64,000 nucleotides of DNA from Flavobacteriaceae bacterium PS02334. Its GTDB lineage: Bacteria; Bacteroidota; Bacteroidia; Flavobacteriales; Flavobacteriaceae. Shown here piece by piece: positions 44,128 to 52,675 of the stretch. The notes below the pieces were generated by a model. It was given only the letters and a program-made list of their open reading frames with translations. It did no database searches and was not told the DNA's origin. The position numbers were made by a program, and so were the translations under genes. Numbering within the stretch: the first letter of the stretch is position 1; every line of letters begins with the position of its first letter. The stretch lies in contig JASCOH010000003.1 of the NCBI GenBank assembly GCA_029959295.1, positions 515,005-579,004 of the forward strand. The letters are read 5' to 3'.

Positions 44128-44757
44128 TTAGTTTAACAATTCTATGTTATTGCGATTCAGCTTTATTTTTCCTTCATTTTCCAAAGCTTTCAACAATCGG
44201 GAAATAACCACTCTTGAACTGTTGAGTTCATAAGCAATTTCCTGGTGGGTTTTGGTAATGATATTGGAGTCGTTTATTTTACTCTTTTCAAACAAGTAAT
44301 TATAAAGTCGCTTATCCATATTAGTAAATGCTATATTGTCTATGGCTGCGAGCATCTCATTGAAACGGTTATTATAACTTTCAAAAACAAAAGCACGCCA
44401 GCTTTTATATTTACCCATCCATTCTTCCATTTTCCCTACGGGAATCATCGCTACCAAACCATTATTTTCTGCCACTGCCCGGATTTCACTTTTTTTATCG
44501 CCCATACAGCAGGTAAGTGTCATAGAGCAAGTATCTCCTTTTTCGATAAAGTATAGTAATAGTTCACCTGTATCAAAATCCTCACGCATTATTTTTATAG
44601 CACCACTAATAAGCAAAGGCATGGTTTTGATGTATTTTCCTATATCGATTAACACATCGCCTTCTTTAAATTCAACCAGCTTCGAAACTGAAATTATTTC
44701 GTCAATCAGCTCTTTTTCAAATATACCCCGATAGGTTTCACGGATTAATTCTTCCAT
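44128..44757 (-). CDS. Crp/Fnr-family regulator, candidate master of the sulfur/respiration regulon
   Basis: This 209-residue protein has an N-terminal cNMP-binding-type beta roll and a C-terminal winged helix with THQEIAYELNSSRVVISRLLKALENEGKI. The residues of a cAMP pocket are not evident. Instead the roll contains GDTCSMTLTCCMG, with cysteines at 77, 83 and 84, which could sense persulfide, metal or redox state; there is no Fnr-type four-cysteine cluster at the N-terminus. It is fourth in a unit with a Crp-type site upstream, so it is probably autoregulated. No other Crp/Fnr protein is in the window. Confidence 0.9.
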   Translation of the reverse strand: MEELIRETYRGIFEKELIDEIISVSKLVEFKEGDVLIDIGKYIKTMPLLISGAIKIMREDFDTGELLLYFIEKGDTCSMTLTCCMGDKKSEIRAVAENNGLVAMIPVGKMEEWMGKYKSWRAFVFESYNNRFNEMLAAIDNIAFTNMDKRLYNYLFEKSKINDSNIITKTHQEIAYELNSSRVVISRLLKALENEGKIKLNRNNIELLN

Positions 44758-44770
44758 AGTTATTTTGATT

Positions 44771-45184
44771 TTAATGAGGCAACTTATTTTTTATCAATCC
44801 ATATAACCAAGTGCCTAATACAGCTCCTAAAATTACAACTAAAATCGGAAAATAGCCAGCCCCTGTCATTACAAACATAGGACCCGGACATGCTCCTGCC
44901 AACGCCCAGCCCAATCCAAAAAGAATACCGCCTATTAAATAGCGTGGAATACTTTTATCCTTGTCTGCAATGACAATGCGATTGCCATTCACGTCTTTTA
45001 CTTTGTTTCTTTTGATGTACTGTACTATGATTATTCCTACGGCTAAGGCACTACCCATCAATCCATACATGTGAATGGATTGAAACTGGAACATTTCATA
45101 TATTCTGAACCAGGATGCTGCTTCGGATTTGTACATAACAATTCCGAAAAATGTTCCGATTAGTAAGTAAACTATATTTTTCAT
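44771..45184 (-). CDS. YeeE/YedE-type half transporter (small subunit)
   Basis: This 137-residue protein has about four membrane helices and the motif GWALAGACPGPMFVMTGAGY, with the conserved Cys of the YeeE/YedE (thiosulfate transport) fold. It is half the length of a full YeeE; the other half is at 46551-47108. This split arrangement resembles PmpA/PmpB. It probably takes up thiosulfate or another sulfur species. It lies between porin and Crp-type genes. Confidence 0.88.
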   Translation of the reverse strand: MKNIVYLLIGTFFGIVMYKSEAASWFRIYEMFQFQSIHMYGLMGSALAVGIIIVQYIKRNKVKDVNGNRIVIADKDKSIPRYLIGGILFGLGWALAGACPGPMFVMTGAGYFPILVVILGAVLGTWLYGLIKNKLPH

Positions 45185-45189
45185 TGCTT

Positions 45190-46545
45190 TTAAAAATTAA
45201 AATTTGTTATTAGATTGATTTGGTTGTAATCGCTTCTTTGTGCAACCAATTTTGTGTTATGCTCGCTCTTATTTTGCTTCCAGACATATAGTAACTCGAC
45301 ATGAAGCCCTTTTAAGAAATTGGAAAATTCATAATGAAGACGTGTATTGATCTGGTAATAATCATCGATATTGTATTTGTTTAATTCATAGTCATCTGTT
45401 ACTGCTCCATGGGTAGTGGTGGCATCGATATTCAAAAATAAATGTTTCCAACTGTACTGATACCCGATAGCAAAGACATCAACTCCACCCAATCCTTCGA
45501 TACGGCTTCTGGGCATGGAAGTATAAAACTGATCCCGCCCCAATTCTTTCGGGAATAAGTACCTGCCGGACTCAAAAGATTTGGTATAAGCTGCTTTAAA
45601 TTGTGATGAACCATTTTTGTATTTCAGCATACTGCTGACTACCTGTCCGTTTTCATCCGGCTGTATATACCTATTTGCGTAATCAAGCTCCTTTTGATAA
45701 GAATGCGGTATCTGATAAGAATAAATAATGCCAAGCTCCCAATTTTTTTTTGCATACTCCAATTGCAACCAGGAGGTGTTAATGAATTTATCCAAATGAA
45801 AATTCCAAAAATTGACTTTCAAATTTTTAAATTCCTTTCCCAAATGCACAATCGCTAATCCTTGTGAATGCGTTGTTTCTTTGTAATCGGCTTTTTCTCC
45901 GTTTGGTAAATAGCCGTTATCGGTAAGTCCTATAACCTCATCCATTGAAAACCATTCTGTCATTGATCTCGGGGAAACTCTATGAATCCAGGCTATATCA
46001 GCATGAAATTTTTCATCTTTTAGATGCAGCCAAGCTCCCTGAAAGGCAAAAGGCTTCATTCTTCCATCGCTTTTATTCAATAAGGGCGTATATTCTACCG
46101 GAATTTTCCCATAGGTTACGTACGAATTTTTCCAATGATATTTGATATACAGTTCCTCCAATCTGTCCAAATCTTTAAAATTGTCCTTATGATTTACATC
46201 GAATAGTTCCTGTTCCCACCGTGATGATTTATTGGTCTGATCGTAAGGTTTATTCAAATCTGATGAAAACACCTTGTAGGTAAATATCCCTGAAACACCT
46301 AACTGAAAACCCTTGTACGATTTGGTTTCATAACTTAATACACCTCCAATGGCATTGGCATGATAATCATTCCCATGATTGTTTTCTGTTGTCAGAAAAT
46401 AGTTTCGGATATGACCGCTGATTTCGCCTTCTTTCAGATATGAAACCAATGATTTATTTTCAACGGTATCTTTTGTGTGGTTTTCCTGTGCTTTTATTGG
46501 TTGAGAAAGTATAACTACAACCAGCATTACCACCAGCCTTTTCAT
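45190..46545 (-). CDS. OprD-like outer membrane porin
   Basis: This 451-residue protein has a signal peptide (MLVVVILSQPIKAQE) and a strand-rich barrel ending in an aromatic residue (NLITNFNF). The segments GHIRNYFLTTENN and AIGGVLSYETKSYKGFQLG resemble OprD-type porins. It is encoded between the two halves of a YeeE-type transporter, so it likely lets the same small sulfur anion or solute through the outer membrane. Confidence 0.78.
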   Translation of the reverse strand: MKRLVVMLVVVILSQPIKAQENHTKDTVENKSLVSYLKEGEISGHIRNYFLTTENNHGNDYHANAIGGVLSYETKSYKGFQLGVSGIFTYKVFSSDLNKPYDQTNKSSRWEQELFDVNHKDNFKDLDRLEELYIKYHWKNSYVTYGKIPVEYTPLLNKSDGRMKPFAFQGAWLHLKDEKFHADIAWIHRVSPRSMTEWFSMDEVIGLTDNGYLPNGEKADYKETTHSQGLAIVHLGKEFKNLKVNFWNFHLDKFINTSWLQLEYAKKNWELGIIYSYQIPHSYQKELDYANRYIQPDENGQVVSSMLKYKNGSSQFKAAYTKSFESGRYLFPKELGRDQFYTSMPRSRIEGLGGVDVFAIGYQYSWKHLFLNIDATTTHGAVTDDYELNKYNIDDYYQINTRLHYEFSNFLKGLHVELLYVWKQNKSEHNTKLVAQRSDYNQINLITNFNF

Positions 46546-46550
46546 CGGTA

Positions 46551-47108
46551 TTAAAAAATTAAAGGAAAAATAAGATGTACCATAATTAATCCTCCAATGA
46601 AAAATCCAATAGTAGCAATCAATGACGGTAACTGTAAATTACTGATACCTGATATGGCATGACCTGAAGTACAACCACCTGCGTAACGTGCTCCAAAACC
46701 AACCAATATACCTCCTATCAATAGTATAGCCAATGTCTTAGGATCTGAAAAAGCTTCCGGCCCAAAAAGTTCAGTTGGTACATATGCTTTCCCGGCACTT
46801 TCAAAACCTATTTCCTTTAAATGTTCAACCGTTTTTGGATTTAAGTCAGGTATTTGATTATCCGACAGATAATTTGAAGCTACAAAACCACCGATAACAG
46901 CTCCGCTCATTACCAATAAATTCCAGCGTTGTGCTTTCCAGTCAAAACAGAAAAAATCACAGGTTTTATCTGCACCGCACATGGTGCACAGTGTTCTTAA
47001 ATTAGACGACATTCCAAAATTCTTTCCTATATAAAGGAGGATAAACATCGTCATTGCAATCAATGGTCCGCTCACATACCACGGCCACGGTTCTAAAATC
47101 CATTCCAT
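46551..47108 (-). CDS. YeeE/YedE-type half transporter (large subunit)
   Basis: This 185-residue protein has four to five membrane helices and the family motif GGILVGFGARYAGGCTSGHAISGI, with the conserved Cys. An extra Cys-rich segment (CTMCGADKTCDFFCFDW) lies in a loop at about 39-56. It pairs with the small subunit at 44771-45184. It is the first gene of the unit that also encodes porin, Crp-type regulator, DUF202 protein and MFS transporter. Confidence 0.88.
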   Translation of the reverse strand: MEWILEPWPWYVSGPLIAMTMFILLYIGKNFGMSSNLRTLCTMCGADKTCDFFCFDWKAQRWNLLVMSGAVIGGFVASNYLSDNQIPDLNPKTVEHLKEIGFESAGKAYVPTELFGPEAFSDPKTLAILLIGGILVGFGARYAGGCTSGHAISGISNLQLPSLIATIGFFIGGLIMVHLIFPLIF

Positions 47109-47138
47109 AAATTAAATTGTCATTCTTTTTTATTGTCG

Positions 47139-47182
47139 CAAATTTCGGCTTATAAAAAGAGATAGTTTGTTACATAGGTTAC
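47139..47182 (-). promoter_or_regulatory. Crp/Fnr-type site 8 and promoter of the YeeE-porin-regulator unit
   Basis: GTTACATAGGTTAC at 47169-47182 (one arm varies), centre 47175.5. GAAATTTG at 47139-47146 on the minus strand is a 7/8 match to the -7 element, 29.5 bp from the centre. The unit includes the Crp/Fnr regulator gene. Confidence 0.7.
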
Positions 47183-47188
47183 ACAAGA

Positions 47189-48451
47189 CTAAACATCTTC
47201 GCCTTTCATCATTTTATGCCAATACAAATAAGGAAGCATATATTTTTTTAACAGCCACAAACGCCAGTGTTCTTTGGAACTGTCGCCAATCAGCATCATT
47301 TTGAGTTTTGGGTCGGGCGTGAATTCATTTTTGTAATTAAACTCTGCCAATACCATTTTTCCGTAACCTGTTACTAAGGGACAAGATGAATACCCTTGGT
47401 ACGATTTGTTGTCGGCAGTTTTTCCTTTTATTAGTTTAAGGATATTATCAACCACTACAGGAGCCTGTTTGCGTACGGCTGCTCCGGTTTTTGCGGTTGG
47501 TAATGCGGCTATGTCTCCAATCCCGAAAATATTCGGATATTTTTTGTGTTGAAGACTATTGATATCCACATCTAACCAACCTGCTTCATTCACCAATACA
47601 GATTCTTTTACAAACTTTGGAGCTGTTTGAGGTGGAGCTAAGTGCAACAAATCAAAAGGCATTTCAATCAATGAATCACCTTGTTGCTTTTCTCCCAAAA
47701 CATTACCTTCGTTTACAATACAGTTGTTGTCATCGGGAGCTACACTTTTGAAATAGACTATTTTTTTGTTTGCATCTATTTTAACGGGAGCATAAAAAGG
47801 TTTAAAATGTACATTGTATCGATGGATGACTTTCATCAATGTATCCGCAATCCGCTTTACGCCAAAGATGACCGTACCGGGAGTTGCAAACACTACATTT
47901 GACTTTTTGTCTAATCCATTCCTGCGAAAATAGTCTGCCGCCAGGTACATGATTTTCTGAGGAGCTCCGCCACATTTTATAGGGGTTGTAGGTTGGGTAA
48001 AAACCGCATTTCCACCCTTAAAGCTCTTTAGGCATTCCCATGTATATTTTGGATCTATATAGTTACTGCATACAATGCCTTTTTTTACGGCTTCTTCCAG
48101 TCCCTCTATTAGGGAAAGGTTATTTACTAATCCGGGAGCAACAATGAGATAACTGTAACTAATTACCTGCCCTTGTTGTGTTTTTATTTTGGCTTGCTCG
48201 GGAAAGAATTCGATCACAGAATCCCGGATCCATTCTACACCTCGCGGAATTAAATCTCTAATAGGTTTTGCCGTTTTGTCGAAATCATAAGTTCCTGCTC
48301 CGACCAATGTCCAGGCTGGTTGATAATAGTGCATCTCTGCCGGATCAATGATGACAATGTCAAGTGACTTATCCTTTTTTAAAAGCTGAGCTGCTGTCAT
48401 AATACCGGCTGTACCAGCTCCAATTATGACTATTTGATAATGTGCTTTCAT
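47189..48451 (-). CDS. sqr: Sulfide:quinone oxidoreductase
   Basis: About 420 residues from the Met at 48451. It has the FAD-binding start YQIVIIGAGTAGIMTAAQLL, Cys in GIVCSNYIDP, PIKCGGAPQKIMYLAAD, and YSSCPLVTGYGKMVLAEF near the C-terminus, all typical of SQR. It oxidises sulfide to persulfide or polysulfide and reduces quinone, feeding electrons to the bd oxidase and persulfide to the dioxygenases. A longer start at 48511 is unlikely because it would lie inside the Crp-type operator, upstream of the predicted transcription start. Confidence 0.9.
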   Translation of the reverse strand: MKAHYQIVIIGAGTAGIMTAAQLLKKDKSLDIVIIDPAEMHYYQPAWTLVGAGTYDFDKTAKPIRDLIPRGVEWIRDSVIEFFPEQAKIKTQQGQVISYSYLIVAPGLVNNLSLIEGLEEAVKKGIVCSNYIDPKYTWECLKSFKGGNAVFTQPTTPIKCGGAPQKIMYLAADYFRRNGLDKKSNVVFATPGTVIFGVKRIADTLMKVIHRYNVHFKPFYAPVKIDANKKIVYFKSVAPDDNNCIVNEGNVLGEKQQGDSLIEMPFDLLHLAPPQTAPKFVKESVLVNEAGWLDVDINSLQHKKYPNIFGIGDIAALPTAKTGAAVRKQAPVVVDNILKLIKGKTADNKSYQGYSSCPLVTGYGKMVLAEFNYKNEFTPDPKLKMMLIGDSSKEHWRLWLLKKYMLPYLYWHKMMKGEDV

Positions 48452-48474
48452 TTCCTCATTATTTAAATTATCCG

Positions 48475-48518
48475 TAAAAGTATATTTTGAATAAAAAAAA
48501 GTCTGTAACAAATGTTAC
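48475..48518 (-). promoter_or_regulatory. Crp/Fnr-type site 9 and promoter of sqr
   Basis: GTAACAAATGTTAC at 48505-48518, centre 48511.5, with TACTTTTA (7/8 match) at 48475-48482 on the minus strand. Spacing 29.5 bp. The site fixes the sqr start at 48451. Confidence 0.75.
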
Positions 48519-48581
48519 TGAAAAGCATATTTATGAAGAATAATATTAGGCTAAGTAGCTGTAGTAGTTATAATAAAGCAT

Positions 48582-48842
48582 TTATTCATTAAAAATTGAA
48601 GTATTATGAAGTACATTAAAAACATCCTTTGCATTCTTATCGAGACCGGCAGCTAATCCTACAGGATTTTTGAATGTCAAACCAAAAACTTCACGTTCGA
48701 GGCGTTTGTTTTTAATAGGTTTAGGAAATAAAACTCGTGCAAGTGTAAGCGGCAGATTTTTAAGAAGAAAAAAAGTAAAATTGTGAACCATCTCGGGATC
48801 AAATCTGAACAAAATTGGTCGGATTAATTTCTTATAAATCAT
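48582..48842 (-). pseudogene. pyrD: N-terminal fragment of dihydroorotate dehydrogenase (pyrD)
   Basis: The 86-residue frame matches the first quarter of class 2 dihydroorotate dehydrogenase: [18 protein letters not shown], then [21 protein letters not shown]. Homology ends right after the flavin-site motif [10 protein letters not shown], and a short unrelated tail follows ([14 protein letters not shown]). A full protein is about 340 residues, so roughly three quarters are missing. It marks a deletion or insertion boundary next to mobC. It is not expected to be active. Confidence 0.85.
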
Positions 48843-48980
48843 TGAAAAAATATAAAACGATATTGTTAGCGAAATCAGAATAAATAACTATTGTCATAAC
48901 AGTCTTAGAAAGTTTTGCTCAAAATTAATAAAGTACACTGAAATAATACTACTGATTATTATGACTTTGACTACTTTACC

Positions 48981-50975
48981 CTATTGTACCAAATGCTGTA
49001 AATCCGGATCGTTCTTGATACGTTCCATTTCGCTTTCAACAATTTGCAGAATATCTGCTTTTATCTGTCGGTAATTGTTTTCGATATTTAGCTTCATGTT
49101 ATCTTTTCCAGATTCATCCACAAAAGACAGAATTTGTGGTATCTTTTGATAGGCTTTGGTCTCTGAGGCTACTTTTTCATTATCTACTACAATTTCTGCA
49201 TGGAAAATCTTCTGGTCTATACGCTCGTCGAAGTTGTCCGATACAGAACCTACAAACATCCCTTGTGTAAGTGTTGAAATTTTAGAAGCAGGAATAAGGC
49301 TGTCTAATTGTGTGGATATGGACGTGGATTTATCATTACGGTTAATCGTCATACTTTGGCGTTTCTGTAATACTTTCCCGAATCGTTCTGAAAGACTTTT
49401 TGCTGTTTCGCCAACTACCTGACCGGAAAAAATATTACCCACTGTGTTCTGAATAACTTTGCTTTCCTTATCGCCATAATCCCTCGTTAATTGTGAAAAA
49501 TCCTGAAAGCCAAGGCATACTGCCACTTTGTTACTTCTCGCCGTTGCGATAAGATTATCCAGCCCTCTGAAATAAATGGTTGGCAGCTCATCTATGATAA
49601 CTGAGCTCTTTAACTGACCTTTTTTATTAATCAGCTTTACAATTCTTGAATTATACAAACCCAATGCTGCGGAATAGATATTTTGACGGTCGGGGTTGTT
49701 GCCCACACATAAAATTTTAGGTTCTTTCGGATTGTTTATGTCCAATGAAAAATCATCTCCTGTCATCACCCAATACAAACTTGGCGAAATCATTCTTGAC
49801 AAAGGAATTTTAGCAGAAGCGATCTGTCCCTGTAACTGGTCTTGGGCTCCGCCTTGCCAAGCATCCATAAATGGAGATAAGTAGTTTTCCAAATCGGGAT
49901 AAGAAGTTAAAATAGTGAAAACATCCGAGTACTTTTTGTTCAGCAATTCAATGGCATGTGGAAACGTACAATACTTACCGTTATCATAGATTTTCAGATA
50001 CCAAATAATAGCGGCCAGCAGGATAATTGGTGACTCGACGAAAAAATCCCCCTGCTTCTGGATCCACGACCTGTTAAGGTTTAACATGATAGTATAAGCT
50101 GCCTCATAAGCATCGGATATGTCCGTCATAAAATCGGGATTAAGCGGATTGCAACGGTGGCTCTTGCGTGGGTCATCAAAGTTAATAACGTAAAATTGTG
50201 GCTGAACTTTGTACTTATCCCTGTGCTTCAGCAAATGGTTATATGCAATGGTAGAAAGGTCGTCAAATTTAAAATCGTAGATGTACATGGAGAAACCTTT
50301 CTCTATCTGCTGTTTGATGTAGTTGTTTACAATAGCATAGGACTTTCCGGAACCGGGTGTTCCTAAAACTATGGTTGCTCTAAATGGATTGACGATGTTT
50401 ATCCATCCGTTGTTCCATTTGTTTTTGTAGTAGAACTTGGTAGGTAAGTTGACGGAATACTCGTTTTCCATTAGTTTGGTTTCCTGCTGAAAGCTTTCGT
50501 TTTCGTTATTGAAAACGTCATCCATCAGGTTGTTGTTCAGTAAACGATGCATCCAGACACCTGCCATCAGCAAAGCAATGTAGCCCAGACCAAGTGTAAG
50601 AATGTAAAAGAATGTGCCAACAATTGGCGAAAGTTTTAATAGTGGTGTATTCAGAAAAAATAGTAAAAAACCAACTCCTAAAGCCACATATATTTTAGAC
50701 CAGGTTATCTTTTCATTCTTTACGCCTTTGGTTCCCAAGCAGCTTAAAGCAAGCAGTACTATTGCAAAAACTTTGGTGTAAAGTGTGTGCGAAAACAGTC
50801 CTGCTGTTCTGTCGAAATTGCCTAATATCTTATTAATGATTTCCAGTGTCCATCCACGTTCTAAAAAGAAACCGTAACAATACCAATAGAGGTGCACCAG
50901 TACAATTAAAATACTTACCGCACGCATAAAAGCCATAATCTTGGCTAAACCTCTTAAATCGTCTTCTCCCTGCAT
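48981..50975 (-). CDS. mobC: MobC/TraG-type conjugation coupling ATPase
   Basis: This 664-residue protein is a VirD4/TraG-like coupling protein: N-terminal membrane helices (four, to about residue 165), Walker A GTPGSGKSYAIV near residue 206, Walker B SVIIDELPTIYFRG, and a late CLGFQDFSQL segment. It brings relaxase-bound DNA to the transfer channel. In Bacteroidota elements mobC usually follows mobA and mobB; here 6.5 kb of other genes separate it from mobB, so the original operon is interrupted. Confidence 0.92.
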   Translation of the reverse strand: MQGEDDLRGLAKIMAFMRAVSILIVLVHLYWYCYGFFLERGWTLEIINKILGNFDRTAGLFSHTLYTKVFAIVLLALSCLGTKGVKNEKITWSKIYVALGVGFLLFFLNTPLLKLSPIVGTFFYILTLGLGYIALLMAGVWMHRLLNNNLMDDVFNNENESFQQETKLMENEYSVNLPTKFYYKNKWNNGWINIVNPFRATIVLGTPGSGKSYAIVNNYIKQQIEKGFSMYIYDFKFDDLSTIAYNHLLKHRDKYKVQPQFYVINFDDPRKSHRCNPLNPDFMTDISDAYEAAYTIMLNLNRSWIQKQGDFFVESPIILLAAIIWYLKIYDNGKYCTFPHAIELLNKKYSDVFTILTSYPDLENYLSPFMDAWQGGAQDQLQGQIASAKIPLSRMISPSLYWVMTGDDFSLDINNPKEPKILCVGNNPDRQNIYSAALGLYNSRIVKLINKKGQLKSSVIIDELPTIYFRGLDNLIATARSNKVAVCLGFQDFSQLTRDYGDKESKVIQNTVGNIFSGQVVGETAKSLSERFGKVLQKRQSMTINRNDKSTSISTQLDSLIPASKISTLTQGMFVGSVSDNFDERIDQKIFHAEIVVDNEKVASETKAYQKIPQILSFVDESGKDNMKLNIENNYRQIKADILQIVESEMERIKNDPDLQHLVQ

Positions 50976-51114
50976 TTTATAAAAATTTATGTTCGGGCGT
51001 GAATTTAAGAGCTTTGAAGAGTGGCTATAGAAAAGTGGCTGTCAATGGCCGTAGGAGGCAGTGTTTGGCGTTAACGGAAATAATGGAGTTATTATAAAAG
51101 CTGATTTTCATGAA

Positions 51115-51519
51115 TTACAAAATTGCTAAAGTTGCCGAAGCTTTTGCTACAAGTTCTCTTTCACAAAAAACTTCAGCCTCACAAAAATGTAATAATTTGC
51201 CAGATTTAATTACCCGTCCTTTTCCATATAATATTTTCCCTCTCGCAGTTCTTAGAAAAGACATTTTAAGTTCGACTGTCAAGACATTCTTTTCTGAATC
51301 TGTGACTGATACACCTGCATAGCCGGCAACAGAATCTGCTAAAGTGGTCAGTAGACCTCCATGTGCAACTCCATGATGTTGAGTATATTCTTCTTTTAAT
51401 TCAAGTGAAGCTTCAACATATCCCTCTTCAATTTTTATTAGCTTAATCCCCAGATGGTTCCAAAAACCGCATTCTGCTATTTTCTTTTCGAGAGATTGCT
51501 TTGTTTCTATACTTGACAT
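51115..51519 (-). CDS. PaaI-type hotdog thioesterase
   Basis: This 134-residue protein has the PaaI pattern with EEYTQHHGVAHGGLLTTLADSVAGYAGV, where HGG and the following Asp are typical of the active site. It probably hydrolyses acyl-CoA thioesters. It lies 19 bp downstream of the DUF2000-type gene. Distinct from the thioesterase at 29091-29555. Confidence 0.85.
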   Translation of the reverse strand: MSSIETKQSLEKKIAECGFWNHLGIKLIKIEEGYVEASLELKEEYTQHHGVAHGGLLTTLADSVAGYAGVSVTDSEKNVLTVELKMSFLRTARGKILYGKGRVIKSGKLLHFCEAEVFCERELVAKASATLAIL

Positions 51520-51538
51520 TATTTAATACTTTTTAAAA

Positions 51539-51955
51539 TCACAATTTATTTATCAATTTCAAACCGCTGGTAAGTCTATTAATTTGTTTTTTAGTGCCAT
51601 AAAGTGCAATACCTAAATACTTAATATCTTCATCAGATGCGGATTCTATCAACGAAATGTATTCGTCGTATGTTCTGGCTTGTTTTGAATAATTATTAAA
51701 ATCAAAAACTAAAATCCCTGCTAGGGGATCTGTTTTTATTGTGTCTATAATCTCTGTAATTCGATTATTACTAGTTCCAAGTACCGGTATGGGTAGTTGA
51801 GTAAGTCCTTGATGCAAAAAACCATTCTTATCTTGAATATCAACACCTACTAAACCTTTAATCTTTGAACCGACTGATACAGACAATACTGCTGATACAT
51901 TAGCAATTTCACCCACAGACAACTGTTCATCTATTATTAATACGCATTTTTCCAT
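51539..51955 (-). CDS. DUF2000-type protein
   Basis: This 138-residue soluble protein resembles DUF2000: CVLIIDEQLSVGEIANVSAVLSVSVGSKI, then a middle GITQLPIPVLG-like stretch (LTQLPIPVLGTSN) and a C-terminal DIKYLGIALYGTKKQINRLTSGL. Function unknown. It is divergent from an Lrp-type regulator gene, a frequent arrangement for a regulated pair. Confidence 0.75.
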   Translation of the reverse strand: MEKCVLIIDEQLSVGEIANVSAVLSVSVGSKIKGLVGVDIQDKNGFLHQGLTQLPIPVLGTSNNRITEIIDTIKTDPLAGILVFDFNNYSKQARTYDEYISLIESASDEDIKYLGIALYGTKKQINRLTSGLKLINKL

Positions 51956-52115
51956 AGTATTCTATTTTCTTCGATTATTTTGTATAAACACAAGCAATTA
52001 TTTCCTTGCAAATTTATAAAAATGAGTAATTATTATTATTTTCAAACAATAAATAGGTAAACAGTTTTAAATATTCTTACATTTATAGGAATAATTTTTA
52101 ATAAAGACGTATATC

Positions 52116-52604
52116 ATGCAAAATACAGGAAAAAATCCTCTGAATAAACTTACTGATGTAGACAAAAGAATCTTGTCGGAACTTCAAAATGATGCAAATC
52201 CGAATATCAAAAAACTTGCAGATGAGCTCAATTTATCGAAGACACCGATTTACAATCGTATTAAACAATTTGAATCAGAAGGGTATGTAAAAAAGTATGT
52301 GGCTTTGCTGGATAACAAAAAAATGGACGTGTCTTTGGTGGTATTCTGTGCTGTATCACTTAATATTCAAAACGCTGAACATATCTCAGTATTTAAGCAG
52401 GAAATTCGCAAAATAGAAGAAATTGTAGAATGCTATTTAACTGGTGGTGTCTTTGATTTTATACTAAAGGTAATGGTGAAAGATCTTGAAGCTTATAATA
52501 ATTTTGCCTCTCATAAACTTGCAAAGATTAAAAATGTAGGTAAAATACAAAGTTCATTTGTTTTGGATGAAGTAAAAAATTCTACCGCCGTACCAATACT
52601 ATAA
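52116..52604 (+). CDS. Lrp/AsnC-family transcriptional regulator
   Basis: This 162-residue protein has the N-terminal helix-turn-helix (DVDKRILSELQNDANPNIKKLADELNLSKTPIYNRI) and a C-terminal RAM effector domain ending near VLDEVKNSTAVPIL. It is divergent from the DUF2000-thioesterase pair, which it probably controls. An amino acid ligand is usual for the family. Confidence 0.92.
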   Translation: MQNTGKNPLNKLTDVDKRILSELQNDANPNIKKLADELNLSKTPIYNRIKQFESEGYVKKYVALLDNKKMDVSLVVFCAVSLNIQNAEHISVFKQEIRKIEEIVECYLTGGVFDFILKVMVKDLEAYNNFASHKLAKIKNVGKIQSSFVLDEVKNSTAVPIL

Positions 52605-52675
52605 ATTCGTCTTTGCACATATTTTAATATCGGAGAATTAATTAGGAGAAATTAAAATAGAGTGTATTTCTGATT

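Noticed and set aside
48452-48511. Longer start for sulfide:quinone oxidoreductase
   Set aside because: The extra residues lie across the -7 element and reach into the Crp-type palindrome, upstream of the predicted transcription start. The FAD motif also starts right after the Met at 48451.
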